Of a DNA stretch of 56,950 nt, positions 8,420-18,025 are shown piece by piece. The notes beneath the pieces are model-generated. The model was not told the DNA's origin and ran no database searches. It saw only the letters and a program-made list of their open reading frames with translations. Made by a program: the position numbers and the translations under genes. Positions within the stretch are counted from its first letter, which is position 1. Every line of letters starts with the position of its first letter. Location of the stretch: NCBI GenBank assembly GCA_938022935.1, contig CALIHL010000131.1, forward strand, positions 1 to 56,950, written 5' to 3'. Source of the stretch: an uncultured Saprospiraceae bacterium. GTDB taxonomy: Bacteria > Bacteroidota > Bacteroidia > Chitinophagales > Saprospiraceae.

Positions 8420-9247
8420 TTACTTGATGAGATAGATGCCTTCTGGTTCTATCCTGATCTTCTTGTCTTTGTACAAGCCACCAATTGCTTTCTTAAAGAT
8501 CTTCTTACTGATCTGAAGATGATGTTTGATTTTGTCTGGTTCGCTTTTGTCATGGAGCGGTAAGAAGCCTCCAGCATTATGGAGCGCTTGCAAGATTCTG
8601 TCTTTATTATCGATCACCTTGTTGTAACCAAAACGATGGAGCGAGACATCTAACTTATTCTCATCTCTTATCTTGCTGATATAACCCTTAGTTCGATCTC
8701 CATGTCTTAGAGGAGATTGTACTTGATCTCTGTATAGCAGACCAGTGTACATATCGTCGATGACAACCTTTACACCCATATCTGTAAACTGATAAACCAA
8801 CAGATCTACCTGGTCACCTATTTTTAAATCAAAATCTTCATTAGAAAAGCATCGGTCTACATGTGTTGTGCCCGTGATGCGCTCTTGCTCATCTACAAAT
8901 AAGTAAGTGAGATATGATTGGCCAACTGTAAGCGGATGTGCTTGTTCGGCATTGGGGATGAGTAGATCTCTATCTAATCCCCAATTCATAAATGCTCCAA
9001 ATGGTGCCACATCAACACAATCAAGGTATGCAAAGCCATAAGGGCTGATGATTGGTTTTTGAGTAGTGGCAATCTCTCGATCTTGGCTATCGTAATAGAT
9101 AAATACTTCGATCTTATCATCGACCTTAAGACCATCAGGTACGTACTTGCTGGGGAGTAGCACTTCTTCACCTTCGTCGTCTTGAAGGTACATGCCATGC
9201 TTAGTCTCCTTATAAGCTGTCAATGTCTGATATGAGCATACTTCCAT
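8420..9247 (-). CDS. cvfB: CvfB-family S1 RNA-binding protein
   Basis: The start is taken at the ATG at 9247, which overlaps the stop of metX in the arrangement TAATG; an ATG seven codons earlier is possible but would run into metX. The 275-residue product matches CvfB architecture: an opening strand region (SYQTLTAYKETKHGMYLQD), successive S1-like OB folds (ISPYGFAYLDCVDVAPFGAF; MYTGLLYRDQVQSPLRHGDR), and a C-terminal winged helix (LQISKKIFKKAIGGLYKDKKI). CvfB proteins bind RNA and influence virulence factor or general gene expression in Firmicutes; the role in Bacteroidota is unknown. It is translationally coupled to the methionine genes, which may be only operon packing. Confidence 0.87.
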   Translation of the reverse strand: MEVCSYQTLTAYKETKHGMYLQDDEGEEVLLPSKYVPDGLKVDDKIEVFIYYDSQDREIATTQKPIISPYGFAYLDCVDVAPFGAFMNWGLDRDLLIPNAEQAHPLTVGQSYLTYLFVDEQERITGTTHVDRCFSNEDFDLKIGDQVDLLVYQFTDMGVKVVIDDMYTGLLYRDQVQSPLRHGDRTKGYISKIRDENKLDVSLHRFGYNKVIDNKDRILQALHNAGGFLPLHDKSEPDKIKHHLQISKKIFKKAIGGLYKDKKIRIEPEGIYLIK

Positions 9248-10266
9248 TATGGCTTTTGTATTGTCCAATGATCAATAGCAGATTGGATTTTATCAGTTTC
9301 GATTAAGAAAGCATCATGACCAAATAAGGTCTCAACCTCAGCATAAGTTCCATCTGGTATGTGCTCTGCGATAGACTGTTGCTCAACTACAGGTATTAAA
9401 AGGTCGGTATTAAATCCAATTGTCAATGTACGAGCGGAGACCTTGGCAAGTGCAGATTCGATATTAGATCGACCTCTTCCCACATTGTGTGTATCCAGAG
9501 CAGTTAATTGCTTATAGTAGCAATGAGCATCGTATCTATCCACAAACTTATCTCCTTGATATCTCACATAGCTCGAGGCTTTAAAGTCATCTAGCTTTCC
9601 ATTGTCTTCTTCTGATTGACGAATCTTAAATGAAGGATGCGACCTATAAAATGGTAAAGCAAATGCTCGTGCACCTCTCAGTCCTTTTTTGCCAGCGCTT
9701 TCAGTTTTATCTGTCAATGTTGGATCTGCTTGCAGTGCGATCCGTTGTGATTCGTGGATGCTGATAACCCATGGTGTTTCAATCGCACTACAGCACATCG
9801 CTATGAGTTGATTGACACGATCTCCAAGGATGATTGCCATCTCTTGTGCTATGTTACCACCACAAGACCCACCTACAATTAAGTTGATCTTATCTATCCC
9901 GAGGTGTTCTAATAGACGGATATGTAGTCTGGCATTATCTCTTAGAGTATAGGCCGGAAAGTCAAGTCCATATCTCTCACCATCTTCATTAAGACTCTTT
10001 GGAGACGACGTACCATACGGCGAACCAAGATTATTGATGCATATGACAAAGTCTCTTTCAGGATCAAACACTTTGCCTGATCCAAATAATCCAGACCACC
10101 AATCATCCGCATTACTATTGGCTGTCAATGCGTGACAGATGAGGGTAACGTTACTTTTTGCTTCGTTGAGGGTTCCATAAGTAGTGTATGCTACTTCAGG
10201 ATTTTTAATTGAACCACCGATTTCTAGAGCAAGCGGTATGTTAAGGGATATTGACTGGATGCTCAT
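9247..10266 (-). CDS. metX: Homoserine O-acetyltransferase (MetX family, alpha/beta hydrolase fold)
   Basis: MetX acetylates L-homoserine with acetyl-CoA, the entry step to methionine. The 339-residue protein shows the family blocks VAYTTYGTLNEAKSNV, CHALTANSNADDWW, INNLGSPYGTSSP, the nucleophile elbow VGGSCGGN (Ser; many homologues have GGSMGG), and the C-terminal Asp and His of the triad in NTDLLIP and FGHDAFLIE. The start ATG overlaps the stop of the upstream sulfhydrylase gene by four bases (10263-10266), and its own stop overlaps the cvfB start. With the neighbour this makes a two-step route from homoserine to homocysteine. The close relatives serine or homoserine succinyltransferase cannot be fully excluded, but acetyl-homoserine is the usual product. 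Confidence 0.88.
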   Translation of the reverse strand: MSIQSISLNIPLALEIGGSIKNPEVAYTTYGTLNEAKSNVTLICHALTANSNADDWWSGLFGSGKVFDPERDFVICINNLGSPYGTSSPKSLNEDGERYGLDFPAYTLRDNARLHIRLLEHLGIDKINLIVGGSCGGNIAQEMAIILGDRVNQLIAMCCSAIETPWVISIHESQRIALQADPTLTDKTESAGKKGLRGARAFALPFYRSHPSFKIRQSEEDNGKLDDFKASSYVRYQGDKFVDRYDAHCYYKQLTALDTHNVGRGRSNIESALAKVSARTLTIGFNTDLLIPVVEQQSIAEHIPDGTYAEVETLFGHDAFLIETDKIQSAIDHWTIQKP

Positions 10267-11429
10267 GACAATTGAGTTAAGGCATGATCAATATCTTCTA
10301 TGAGATCTTCAACATTTTCAAGACCGACTGAGAGCCTCAGGGTGGATATATATATGTCAGATGATTCTTGTTCTTCAGTTGACAGCTTGCTATGCGTTGT
10401 CGTCGCCGGATGAGTTACTATCGTCCTGCTATCTCCAAGGTTAGCTGTGATGCTTGGTATCGTCAGTCTATTAATAAAGTCAAAAACTTCCTTTTTAGAA
10501 TTTCCAAGATCTACAGTTATGATCCCGCCGCCGTATTTCATTTGCTTTTTGGCTAGCTCGTGTTGCGGATGAGAACTTAGAAAAGGGTAGCGCACTCTTT
10601 TGATTTTACCATGTGCTTCTAAGTGCTCTGCAAGTCGTAAGGCGTTAGAACAATGTCTCTCCATTCTTAATCCCAATGTCTCAATACTCTTGCTGAGTAA
10701 CCAAGCATTAAATGGTGAAAGCGAAGCACCTGTCCGTCTCAGAAAGTCAAAGATCGGTTGCGTATATTCTTTTTTACCTACTACAATACCACCCAATACT
10801 CTGCCTTGACCATCTGTCCATTTTGTAGCAGAGTGTATACTTAAGTCTGCACCAAATAGAAGCGGCTTTTGCAGGATCGGTGTAGCAAAGCAGTTGTCTA
10901 CACAAAAGATAGCATCATGCTTTTTGCAAAGTGCGGATAGGAAACTTAGATCCAAGATCTCAAGTCCTGGATTAGTCGGTGTTTCGATGAGCACCATTTT
11001 AGTATTTGGCTGAAAAGCCTCAGCCCATCCTTTTTGATCACTTGCATCTACTAAGGTATAATCGATGCCCCATGTAGGCAGGATGTTCTTGATGATATAG
11101 TTCGTATTGCCAAATAGTGAAGAGCATGCAACCAGATGATCACCTGACTTCAGATGAGCTGCCAAAGTGTTGAACACTGCCGCCATGCCCGAAGCGGTGA
11201 CGATGCCGTCTTCTGCTTCTTCCAGTTGGCAAAACTTATTGATAAGCTCGGTCGTATTGGGATTGGTAAATCTGCTGTAGATATCACCCTTCTCTTCACC
11301 ATTGAACATTCGCTCGGCGTGTTCAGCGCTATTGTATACGAAGCTTGAAGTCAAAAACATCGGCACACTATGCTCCCTATATGCAGTACGGTCTATCTGA
11401 CCTCTGATGGCTTTAGTGTCTTCTTTCAT
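10263..11429 (-). CDS. metZ: PLP-dependent O-acyl-homoserine sulfhydrylase / trans-sulfuration enzyme
   Basis: A 388-residue Cys/Met-metabolism PLP enzyme. The N-terminal block SVPMFLTSSFVYNSAEHAERMF and YSRFTNPNTTELINKFCQLE is followed by the PLP-stacking region ASGMAAVFNTL, the cofactor Asp in FCVDNCFATP, the Schiff-base lysine in HSATKWTDGQGRVLGG, and the C-terminal substrate block SLGD-like ANLGDSRTIVTHPATTTHS. It most likely converts O-acetyl-homoserine plus sulfide to homocysteine, given metX directly downstream with a four-base overlap. The MetB, MetZ and MetY activities cannot be separated by eye, so the symbol is a best guess. I looked for a SAM riboswitch in the 80-base leader and found none. 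Confidence 0.85.
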   Translation of the reverse strand: MKEDTKAIRGQIDRTAYREHSVPMFLTSSFVYNSAEHAERMFNGEEKGDIYSRFTNPNTTELINKFCQLEEAEDGIVTASGMAAVFNTLAAHLKSGDHLVACSSLFGNTNYIIKNILPTWGIDYTLVDASDQKGWAEAFQPNTKMVLIETPTNPGLEILDLSFLSALCKKHDAIFCVDNCFATPILQKPLLFGADLSIHSATKWTDGQGRVLGGIVVGKKEYTQPIFDFLRRTGASLSPFNAWLLSKSIETLGLRMERHCSNALRLAEHLEAHGKIKRVRYPFLSSHPQHELAKKQMKYGGGIITVDLGNSKKEVFDFINRLTIPSITANLGDSRTIVTHPATTTHSKLSTEEQESSDIYISTLRLSVGLENVEDLIEDIDHALTQLS

Positions 11430-11509
11430 CCGTTGTTTGATTCTTCTATTGAAGGCTTCTGACGAAGTATGATCGGAGTTGTTTATTGCGAAGGTCTGTT
11501 CTTTTTATG

Positions 11510-11926
11510 TTAAGCAGTAATCAATGTGTAGGTATAACTTACATCGATATCAGGGTGCAAAGAAAAGTAAACTGAGCAATACTTTCCCTTCGTAAGCTCT
11601 ATAGCTTTCTCCATTTTGGATTCTTTAACTGCTCCAGTTACCGTGAAGTGCACATTTATCGTCTCGTATGGAGAAGGTATGCCATCCTTTTTGGTGCCAG
11701 AAACATCGATCTTTATGTCTGTGACGTCTTGCCTTTGTTTTTTAAGTACAGATATGATATCGATACTACTGCAACCTGCAAGACTGACCAGAAGTAGCTC
11801 CATAGGTCTCCAGCCTTGTTCGCCAGCACCTATCGCAGCAGATCCATCACTGTGTAGACTATCTCCACGCTCATTAGTGGCATGTAGACGAAAAGCATCA
11901 TCTACTCTTTTTAATTCAATATTCAT
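11510..11926 (-). CDS. OsmC family protein
   Basis: About 138 residues. I chose the ATG at 11926 (MNIELKRVDD) over a GTG two codons earlier. The OsmC/Ohr fold is seen in GWRPMELLLVSLAGCSSIDIISVLKKQ, where the Cys is the peroxidatic position, and in the second conserved Cys of GKYCSVYFSLHPDIDVSYTY. Such proteins reduce organic or lipid peroxides, or act as YhfA-like redox proteins. It lies 69 bases downstream of the GH13 gene and 80 bases upstream of the sulfhydrylase gene on the same strand, so co-transcription is plausible, possibly linking sulfur metabolism and oxidative stress. Confidence 0.88.
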   Translation of the reverse strand: MNIELKRVDDAFRLHATNERGDSLHSDGSAAIGAGEQGWRPMELLLVSLAGCSSIDIISVLKKQRQDVTDIKIDVSGTKKDGIPSPYETINVHFTVTGAVKESKMEKAIELTKGKYCSVYFSLHPDIDVSYTYTLITA

Positions 11927-11994
11927 GATCACGACGTTTAAAGAGATACAATATTACGCCAATTAAACAGCATATCCTTCAAGTATGACTGCCT

Positions 11995-13665
11995 CTATTC
12001 ATCAACTTGTTCTATCAGGACGACATCATAAGGAGTGTCTACAGTAATATGACCATCTTCTACGATAGCGCCCACTTCTCCATAAGTATCTATTACTTTC
12101 GCCTTATCGGCAAATACTCCATCTACTTTGATCTTCTTTTTACCCTTTGGTAGATCTAAGCCAACGACTACTTTGTTCTCATAGTCACTTTCATTATACA
12201 CTCGCTTGAATACATATGGTTGATCATTGATCATCTGGTGTCTTCCAGCACCTACGGCTGGATTGTCTCTTCTAAATGAACCAATCTTCTGCCAATGTCG
12301 AAGTATCTCTTGTGTAGAAACATCATTGATATTTATGCCTTTTTCCAGCTCATCCCAGTTCATAAATGACCTTAATGTTGCATCTCCATCTGCTTTCACA
12401 GATAGCGAGCGACCTGTCTCATCGCCATAATAGATCTGCACACCTCCTGGGCAAAGCAACAGCTTAGTACCTCCTTCGATCGTACGCATTCGTTCTTTAT
12501 CAAATGGTCCTCCATCATCATGAGAGCTGATATAGTTAAGTATCGATTTGCCCTTGAGCGGTCCGTGAAGTAGAGTGTCGTATTTAGAAAATATCTGCTC
12601 ATAATCATTATGTGCATCTGACTTAAAGTCAAAGTTGATTAGGCTTTTGAATCCTGTACCATAAAAATCAACCACTTCATCTCCATAATTATAATTTCTA
12701 CCACCACTGATGTAGTAGTTGTATACCTCGCCAACCATATAGAACTCATCGTCATAATCTAAGACAGGGTCTGAGTGTTCCTTTTTATAATTTGCGTAAG
12801 CGATATATGCTTGTTGCCAAAGATTATCCCACACATCTGCTTCCGTGTGCTTAACCGTGTCCACGCGAAATCCATCAACCCCATATTCTTTGATAAAGTC
12901 GACTAACCACTTCAGGATGAAGTTGACAGCTGTTCTCTTATATCCAGTGGTAGAAAACCACTCGTCCAGTTCTGCAACCTCTTGATTATATCTCCCTTCA
13001 CTTTTCCATTTTTCAACTAAAAACTTCGGTAGTGTAACCTCACTTTCGCTCTCTGTTTTGATATCAGGAAGATTCTCAACCAGTGTACAGTTGATAGTCG
13101 TCTCAGCACTTACATAGGTGCATCGTGGTCCGGTTTTCACCCATTCGTCTGGCCATTGGCTGTCCAAAGGAGTAACAGGGCCGGTATGATTAGCTACCAC
13201 ATCCATAAGGACTCTTATCCCTCTTTGGTGGGATTCTTTGATTAGTTCTTGAAGATCAGCCTTGGTCCCAAACTTGCTATCAAGAGCAGTCCAATCCCGT
13301 GTCCAGTAACCATGAAAACCAAACGAGGTCCCAGTGCCCTCATCAACAGAACCTTTGATTTGCTCAACAAGAGGTGTCATCCATATAGCATTGACACCAA
13401 GATCTGTAAAGTATCCATCTCTTACCTTTTGTGTGATCCCTTTGATATCGCCGCCCATATAACCTCGATATGGAGCCGGTTGATTATCTACAGTATGTTG
13501 ATAATTGTTGGATGCATCACCATCATAAAATCGATCCGTCATCATGAAGTAAACCGTCGCATTGTACCAGGTGAAGTGCGGTACGCGCTGCTTTGTTATC
13601 AGCTCAGTGGAAGGTTGGCAACCTATGATGAAACTCAATGAAAGTAAGAGTAGAAAACTTCTCAT
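11995..13665 (-). CDS. GH13 alpha-amylase-family lipoprotein
   Basis: A 556-residue glycoside hydrolase with an N-terminal lipobox (LSFIIGC, Cys 16), so it is membrane-anchored, probably in the outer membrane. The four GH13 regions are present: region I DVVANH at 155-160, region II GFRVDTVKH with the nucleophile Asp269, region III GEVYN with the acid/base Glu313, and region IV ISSHDDGG with His382-Asp383. The N-terminal WYNATVYFMMTDRFYDGD is typical of bacterial neopullulanase or alpha-amylase types, and a beta-sandwich domain closes the protein. It should hydrolyse alpha-1,4-glucans outside the cell. No SusC/SusD pair is nearby, so it is not part of a classical polysaccharide locus. Upstream, 128 bases are shared with a divergent gene. 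Confidence 0.9.
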   Translation of the reverse strand: MRSFLLLLSLSFIIGCQPSTELITKQRVPHFTWYNATVYFMMTDRFYDGDASNNYQHTVDNQPAPYRGYMGGDIKGITQKVRDGYFTDLGVNAIWMTPLVEQIKGSVDEGTGTSFGFHGYWTRDWTALDSKFGTKADLQELIKESHQRGIRVLMDVVANHTGPVTPLDSQWPDEWVKTGPRCTYVSAETTINCTLVENLPDIKTESESEVTLPKFLVEKWKSEGRYNQEVAELDEWFSTTGYKRTAVNFILKWLVDFIKEYGVDGFRVDTVKHTEADVWDNLWQQAYIAYANYKKEHSDPVLDYDDEFYMVGEVYNYYISGGRNYNYGDEVVDFYGTGFKSLINFDFKSDAHNDYEQIFSKYDTLLHGPLKGKSILNYISSHDDGGPFDKERMRTIEGGTKLLLCPGGVQIYYGDETGRSLSVKADGDATLRSFMNWDELEKGININDVSTQEILRHWQKIGSFRRDNPAVGAGRHQMINDQPYVFKRVYNESDYENKVVVGLDLPKGKKKIKVDGVFADKAKVIDTYGEVGAIVEDGHITVDTPYDVVLIEQVDE

Positions 13666-13793
13666 AATGACGTGGCTTACATTCTTAAAGAAGCAAAATA
13701 CGGTCTCTGTTATTACTTAAAGAGATTACCTCTTCAAAGATTTGATTTTATTACAGCGATCTTTTTTACCTTAGAGAAAACTGATTTGACGAC

Positions 13794-15401
13794 ATGATTT
13801 TTGTGGTATTGATATTGGCTCTTATAGGGGCAGTCCTTTTAGCTCTGTTTGTAGGCGTTTGGTTTTGGGCCTTAGCGGCCATCGTTGGAGTTTTGCTTTT
13901 TATTGGGATTGGAGATTATGTTCAGACCAAGCAAAGCATCCGTCGTAACTTCCCGATAGTAGGTCATTTTAGATACCTGGCAGATTGGCTACACCCAAAG
14001 ATTTATCAATATTTTGTTGAACCAGATACAGATGGCCGGCCATTCTCAAGGATCTACAGATCAATTGCCTACCAAAGAGCCAAGAATGTACTCGATACGG
14101 CACCATTCGGTACTCAGATGAATGTATACGAGACAGGGTATGAATGGATGAACCACAGTATCGCAGCACTTAGTCATCATGATATACTTGATGAACCGAG
14201 ATTTGTGATTGGTGCACCGGGTTGTAAGCAACCTTATAGCTGTAGTATGCTCAATGTATCTGCTATGAGTTATGGTTCGCTAAGTAAGAATGCCATCATG
14301 GCGTTAAATGGCGGTGCTGCGATAGGCAACTTTGCACACAATACTGGAGAAGGAGGTATTTCAGAATATCATGATAAGTATAATGGTGACTTGATATATC
14401 AGATCGGAACGGGATACTTCGGTTCTCGTGCCGAAGATGGAGGCTTTTCGCCCGAACTCTTCGCTCAAAGAGCAGCGGCAGATAATGTAAAGATGATCGA
14501 GCTCAAGCTCTCGCAAGGTGCTAAGCCTGGGCATGGTGGTATTTTGCCAGCGAAAAAGGTAACTGAAGAGATTTCAAAGATCCGTAATGTCCCTATGGGG
14601 AAAGACGTTTTGTCCCCACCTTATCACAAAGCATTTAATACACCTGTTGGACTTATGAATTTCATAGGCCAGTTAAAAGAATTGTCAGGAGGCAAACCTA
14701 TAGGCTTTAAACTTTGTGTAGGCTCTAAGTCAGAGTTTTTGGCTATTTGCAAAGCCATTATAGAGACGGGGATAAAGCCAGATTTTATCGCTATTGATGG
14801 AGGAGAAGGGGGGACAGGTGCTGCACCTCTTGAATTTAGCAACTCAGTTGGGATGCCTCTTCGCGAAGGATTGGCATTTGCACATGATGCACTCGTCGGT
14901 TTTGACCTTAAGAAAGACATAGCTTTAATTGCAGCTGGTAAGATTGTGACAGGCTTTGATATGTTTCGAGTATTTGCCTTAGGAGCTGATGTATGTTATA
15001 GTGCAAGGGCAATGATGCTCGCCTTGGGTTGTATCCAAGCACTGGAATGCAATAAAAATACCTGTCCAGTAGGTGTAACTACTAATGACCCACACTTGAT
15101 GCGAGGGCTTGTAGTAAAAGATAAGAAAGAAAGGATTGCGGAATTTCATAAGGAAACCATCGCCAGCTTTATAGAGTTGCTGGCAGCTTCTGGCATAAAG
15201 AAGATCCATCAGATAAATAGATCTCATGTCAATCGACGTATCGAGATGAACAAAAGCCAGAGATATGATGAGATATACCCTTATATCACAAAAGGATGCT
15301 TATTGGATATGTCAAGTTGCCCTGATAGCTGGCATTCATATCTTGTTCAGGCAGATGCCTCTACTTTCCAACCAAAGTTTGAAATAGCATTTGAGTCTTA
15401 A
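13794..15401 (+). CDS. Membrane-anchored FMN-binding glutamate-synthase-like protein
   Basis: A 535-residue protein with two hydrophobic segments in the first 45 residues, then a domain matching the FMN/Fe-S barrel of glutamate synthase large subunit: SAMSYGSLSKNA, NTGEGGISEYH, ELKLSQGAKPGHGGILPAKK, IDGGEGGTGAAPLEF, and the iron-sulfur Cys cluster ALECNKNTCPVG. It lacks the glutamine amidotransferase domain and the C-terminal GxGxG helix of GltB. Such stand-alone proteins are widespread in Bacteroidota, with reaction unproven; they may be ammonia-dependent or act on other substrates. A true GltB is encoded further along (28523-33031), so this is not the main GOGAT. The gene stands alone. Confidence 0.87.
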   Translation: MIFVVLILALIGAVLLALFVGVWFWALAAIVGVLLFIGIGDYVQTKQSIRRNFPIVGHFRYLADWLHPKIYQYFVEPDTDGRPFSRIYRSIAYQRAKNVLDTAPFGTQMNVYETGYEWMNHSIAALSHHDILDEPRFVIGAPGCKQPYSCSMLNVSAMSYGSLSKNAIMALNGGAAIGNFAHNTGEGGISEYHDKYNGDLIYQIGTGYFGSRAEDGGFSPELFAQRAAADNVKMIELKLSQGAKPGHGGILPAKKVTEEISKIRNVPMGKDVLSPPYHKAFNTPVGLMNFIGQLKELSGGKPIGFKLCVGSKSEFLAICKAIIETGIKPDFIAIDGGEGGTGAAPLEFSNSVGMPLREGLAFAHDALVGFDLKKDIALIAAGKIVTGFDMFRVFALGADVCYSARAMMLALGCIQALECNKNTCPVGVTTNDPHLMRGLVVKDKKERIAEFHKETIASFIELLAASGIKKIHQINRSHVNRRIEMNKSQRYDEIYPYITKGCLLDMSSCPDSWHSYLVQADASTFQPKFEIAFES

Positions 15402-15808
15402 TTGAGATTTGTGCTGACTGGCGGTTAGTCTTCGTGTTATTATTTATTATGTCGTTTATCATTAGTTATTCGATTGATTATTCTTTAAAAATGAGAGCGA
15501 TCCTTATGCAATTTTGAGTGACTCTGTAGTCATAATAAGGGTAAGGTTGACGACACTACTTCTACCCATTCATTAGTTGGTGTTGGTTCAAATAATTATT
15601 ATTTTCGTTGGCTGTAAAAATAAATTGTCTCCCGTATTCATTAGTTGAGTACAGAAGATTAGAATTATAAAAACTAGATTTCTTCAAATTTATTAAGTAT
15701 CTTAGAAGCAATACAACACTCACTACGTACTGCCGTAAATAAATCAACTCTTTCCAAAGCATGCTTTCTGTGTAAAAATTGAACTAAGTAAGTATAACAA
15801 GTTTTAAA
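15402..15808. other. 407-base gene-free stretch
   Basis: AT-rich spacer between two plus-strand genes. I see no credible open frame, RNA gene or strong terminator. The 12-base string ATTCATTAGTTG occurs twice about 67 bases apart (near 15569 and 15636). A plausible recQ promoter must lie in the last 100 bases, but no clear TAnnTTTG with a matching TTG was found. Confidence 0.5.
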
Positions 15809-18013
15809 ATGAGCTATTCTTCGAGTGACCTTCATGAGGCACTCAAAAAGTATTTTGGATTTGATTCATTCAAAGATCGCCAAGAGGAGATCGTCCAATC
15901 TATACTCACAGGTCATGACACTTTAGTGATTATGCCTACTGGTGGTGGTAAGTCTTTGTGCTATCAGTTGCCAGCTATCCTTTCTGAAGGAACCGCAATC
16001 ATCATATCTCCATTGATTGCACTGATGAAGAATCAAGTTGACTCTATAAGAAGTTATAGTGGAGAAGATAAGATTGCTCACTTTCTCAATAGCTCTCTAA
16101 GTAAGACTCAAGTCCGTGAGGTGAAAGTCGATATTGTCGGTGGCGAAACCAAATTGTTGTTCGTGGCACCAGAGACTTTAACCAAAGAAGAGAATATCGC
16201 TTTTTTCAAAAGTGTTCCTGTTTCTTTTGTAGCAGTGGATGAGGCGCATTGTATCTCAGAGTGGGGCCATGACTTTAGACCGGAGTATAGAAGGATAAGA
16301 GAGATGATTCACGGTATCAATGATCAGATACCGGTGATCGCCTTAACTGCAACGGCAACACCAAAAGTAAAATCAGACATCGCTAAAAACTTAGCAATGT
16401 CTAATCAGAATGTTTTTGTCTCTTCATTTAACAGAGGGAACCTGTACTATGAAGTAAGGCCAAAAATCAATAAAGATCAGACGATCAGGGAGATCGTACA
16501 GATTATAAAAAAGCAACCAGACGAATCAGGGATTATTTACGTACAATCAAGAAAGTCCACAGAGGAAATCTCACAAGTACTTCAAGTTAACGGCATAAAG
16601 TCTGCTCCATATCATGCGGGTCTTGACGCCAAGACAAGATCAAGGGTGCAAGATAACTTCTTGATGGAAGAGATCGATGTTATTGTTGCGACTATTGCAT
16701 TTGGAATGGGAATCGATAAACCTGATGTAAGGTTTGTCATCCATTACAATATCCCAAAGAGTATCGAGAATTATTATCAGGAAACTGGTAGAGGAGGGCG
16801 TGATGGTTTAGTCGGAAAGTGTTTTGCATTTTATGCATACAAGGATATATTAAGGTTAGAAAAATTCTTAAAGGACAAGCCATTATCTGAGCGCGAACTG
16901 AGTGCACAGTTGATGGAAGAGGTTGTGGCATATTCTGAGACAAGTCAATGCCGTCGTAAGTTTTTACTCCATTACTTTGGAGAAGAGTTTGCAAGCGAAA
17001 ATTGTAATAAGAATTGTGATAACTGTCAGCGTCCAAAAGCTACGCAAGAAGTTGGAACAGAGTTGAGGCATGCTATCGGTATCGTAAAAGAACTGAATCA
17101 AAACTATGGCATCAAGTTTTTAGTGGAGTACATCACTGGGCGTAACACTCAGGAGATGAAGAACTACAAGTTTGATATCAAGAAGAGTTTTGGCATTGGG
17201 AAAGAACAAGGTGCATTGTTCTGGCACTCATTGTTGAGACAGTCTCTTCTAGGCAATTACCTTAGAAAAGACATTGAGCAGTACGGACTTATAAAAGTCA
17301 CCCCTGGAGGAGCAGAGTTTTTAGAAAAAGGTGGAGAGTTTTCCATTAGTATCAATCATGATTATTCCAAAGAAGGAGCTGCTGATGCAGTGACATCAAC
17401 GGCGGCAAAAGGTGGAGCACTAGATGATACACTCTTTAAGATTCTAAAGGATGTAAGACTTAGCGAAGCGAAGAAACATGGTGTAAAGCCATGGATAGTA
17501 TTCATGGATCCTTCCCTTCAAGATATGGCGACGTATTATCCTACTTCGATGGATGATATGTTGAACATCTCGGGTGTTAGTAAAGGTAAGGCCAATAGAT
17601 ATGCAGCTCCTTTTATTGAAGAAATAAAAGAATACATCGAAGTTAACAATATCGAAAAGCCAACTGACTTTGTTATGAAGCAAGTGGCTGATAAATCCAA
17701 GGCTAAAGTGGCTATCATCCAAGGGATAGATCGAAAGATACCGTTGGAAGATATCGCGACTTCTAGTAATATGAGTTTAGAAGAGTTGATGGACGAGATG
17801 AATATCATCGTTAGTTCTGGTACTAAGTTGAATATCAACTACTACTTAGAGGATCAGCTAGACGAAGATGTTATCGAAGAGATCTATGATTACTTTGGTG
17901 AGGCTGATTCAGAATCTATAGAAGATGCCTTTGCAGAATTGAAAGAAGAAGACATCACTATGGATGAGATTCAACTGGTTAGAATCAAGTTCTTATCAGA
18001 TGTTGTCAACTGA
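15809..18013 (+). CDS. recQ: ATP-dependent DNA helicase RecQ
   Basis: RecQ is a 3'-5' superfamily-2 helicase in recombination repair. The 734-residue product has Walker A MPTGGGKSLCYQLPA (residues 42-56), the DEAH box in VAVDEAHCISEWGHDFRPEY near 146, motif III TATATP, and motifs V-VI (ATIAFGMGIDKPDVRFVIHY, QETGRGGRDG). The RQC zinc-binding Cys residues are in SQCRRKFLLHYFG and ENCNKNCDNCQRP. An HRDC-like region lies near residues 550-610, followed by an acidic helical tail (about 640-734) usual for Bacteroidota RecQ. aroQ starts 12 bases after the stop, so the two are co-transcribed. Confidence 0.95.
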   Translation: MSYSSSDLHEALKKYFGFDSFKDRQEEIVQSILTGHDTLVIMPTGGGKSLCYQLPAILSEGTAIIISPLIALMKNQVDSIRSYSGEDKIAHFLNSSLSKTQVREVKVDIVGGETKLLFVAPETLTKEENIAFFKSVPVSFVAVDEAHCISEWGHDFRPEYRRIREMIHGINDQIPVIALTATATPKVKSDIAKNLAMSNQNVFVSSFNRGNLYYEVRPKINKDQTIREIVQIIKKQPDESGIIYVQSRKSTEEISQVLQVNGIKSAPYHAGLDAKTRSRVQDNFLMEEIDVIVATIAFGMGIDKPDVRFVIHYNIPKSIENYYQETGRGGRDGLVGKCFAFYAYKDILRLEKFLKDKPLSERELSAQLMEEVVAYSETSQCRRKFLLHYFGEEFASENCNKNCDNCQRPKATQEVGTELRHAIGIVKELNQNYGIKFLVEYITGRNTQEMKNYKFDIKKSFGIGKEQGALFWHSLLRQSLLGNYLRKDIEQYGLIKVTPGGAEFLEKGGEFSISINHDYSKEGAADAVTSTAAKGGALDDTLFKILKDVRLSEAKKHGVKPWIVFMDPSLQDMATYYPTSMDDMLNISGVSKGKANRYAAPFIEEIKEYIEVNNIEKPTDFVMKQVADKSKAKVAIIQGIDRKIPLEDIATSSNMSLEELMDEMNIIVSSGTKLNINYYLEDQLDEDVIEEIYDYFGEADSESIEDAFAELKEEDITMDEIQLVRIKFLSDVVN

Positions 18014-18025
18014 TGACTCTATAAT

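Noticed and set aside
11430-11509. Possible SAM riboswitch before the sulfhydrylase gene
   Set aside because: The leader is only 80 bases and I see none of the conserved SAM-I or SAM-II core segments.
15562-15762. Minus-strand open frame of 66 codons in the spacer before recQ
   Set aside because: Composition is AT-driven, there is no recognisable domain, no plausible start context and no conserved neighbour.
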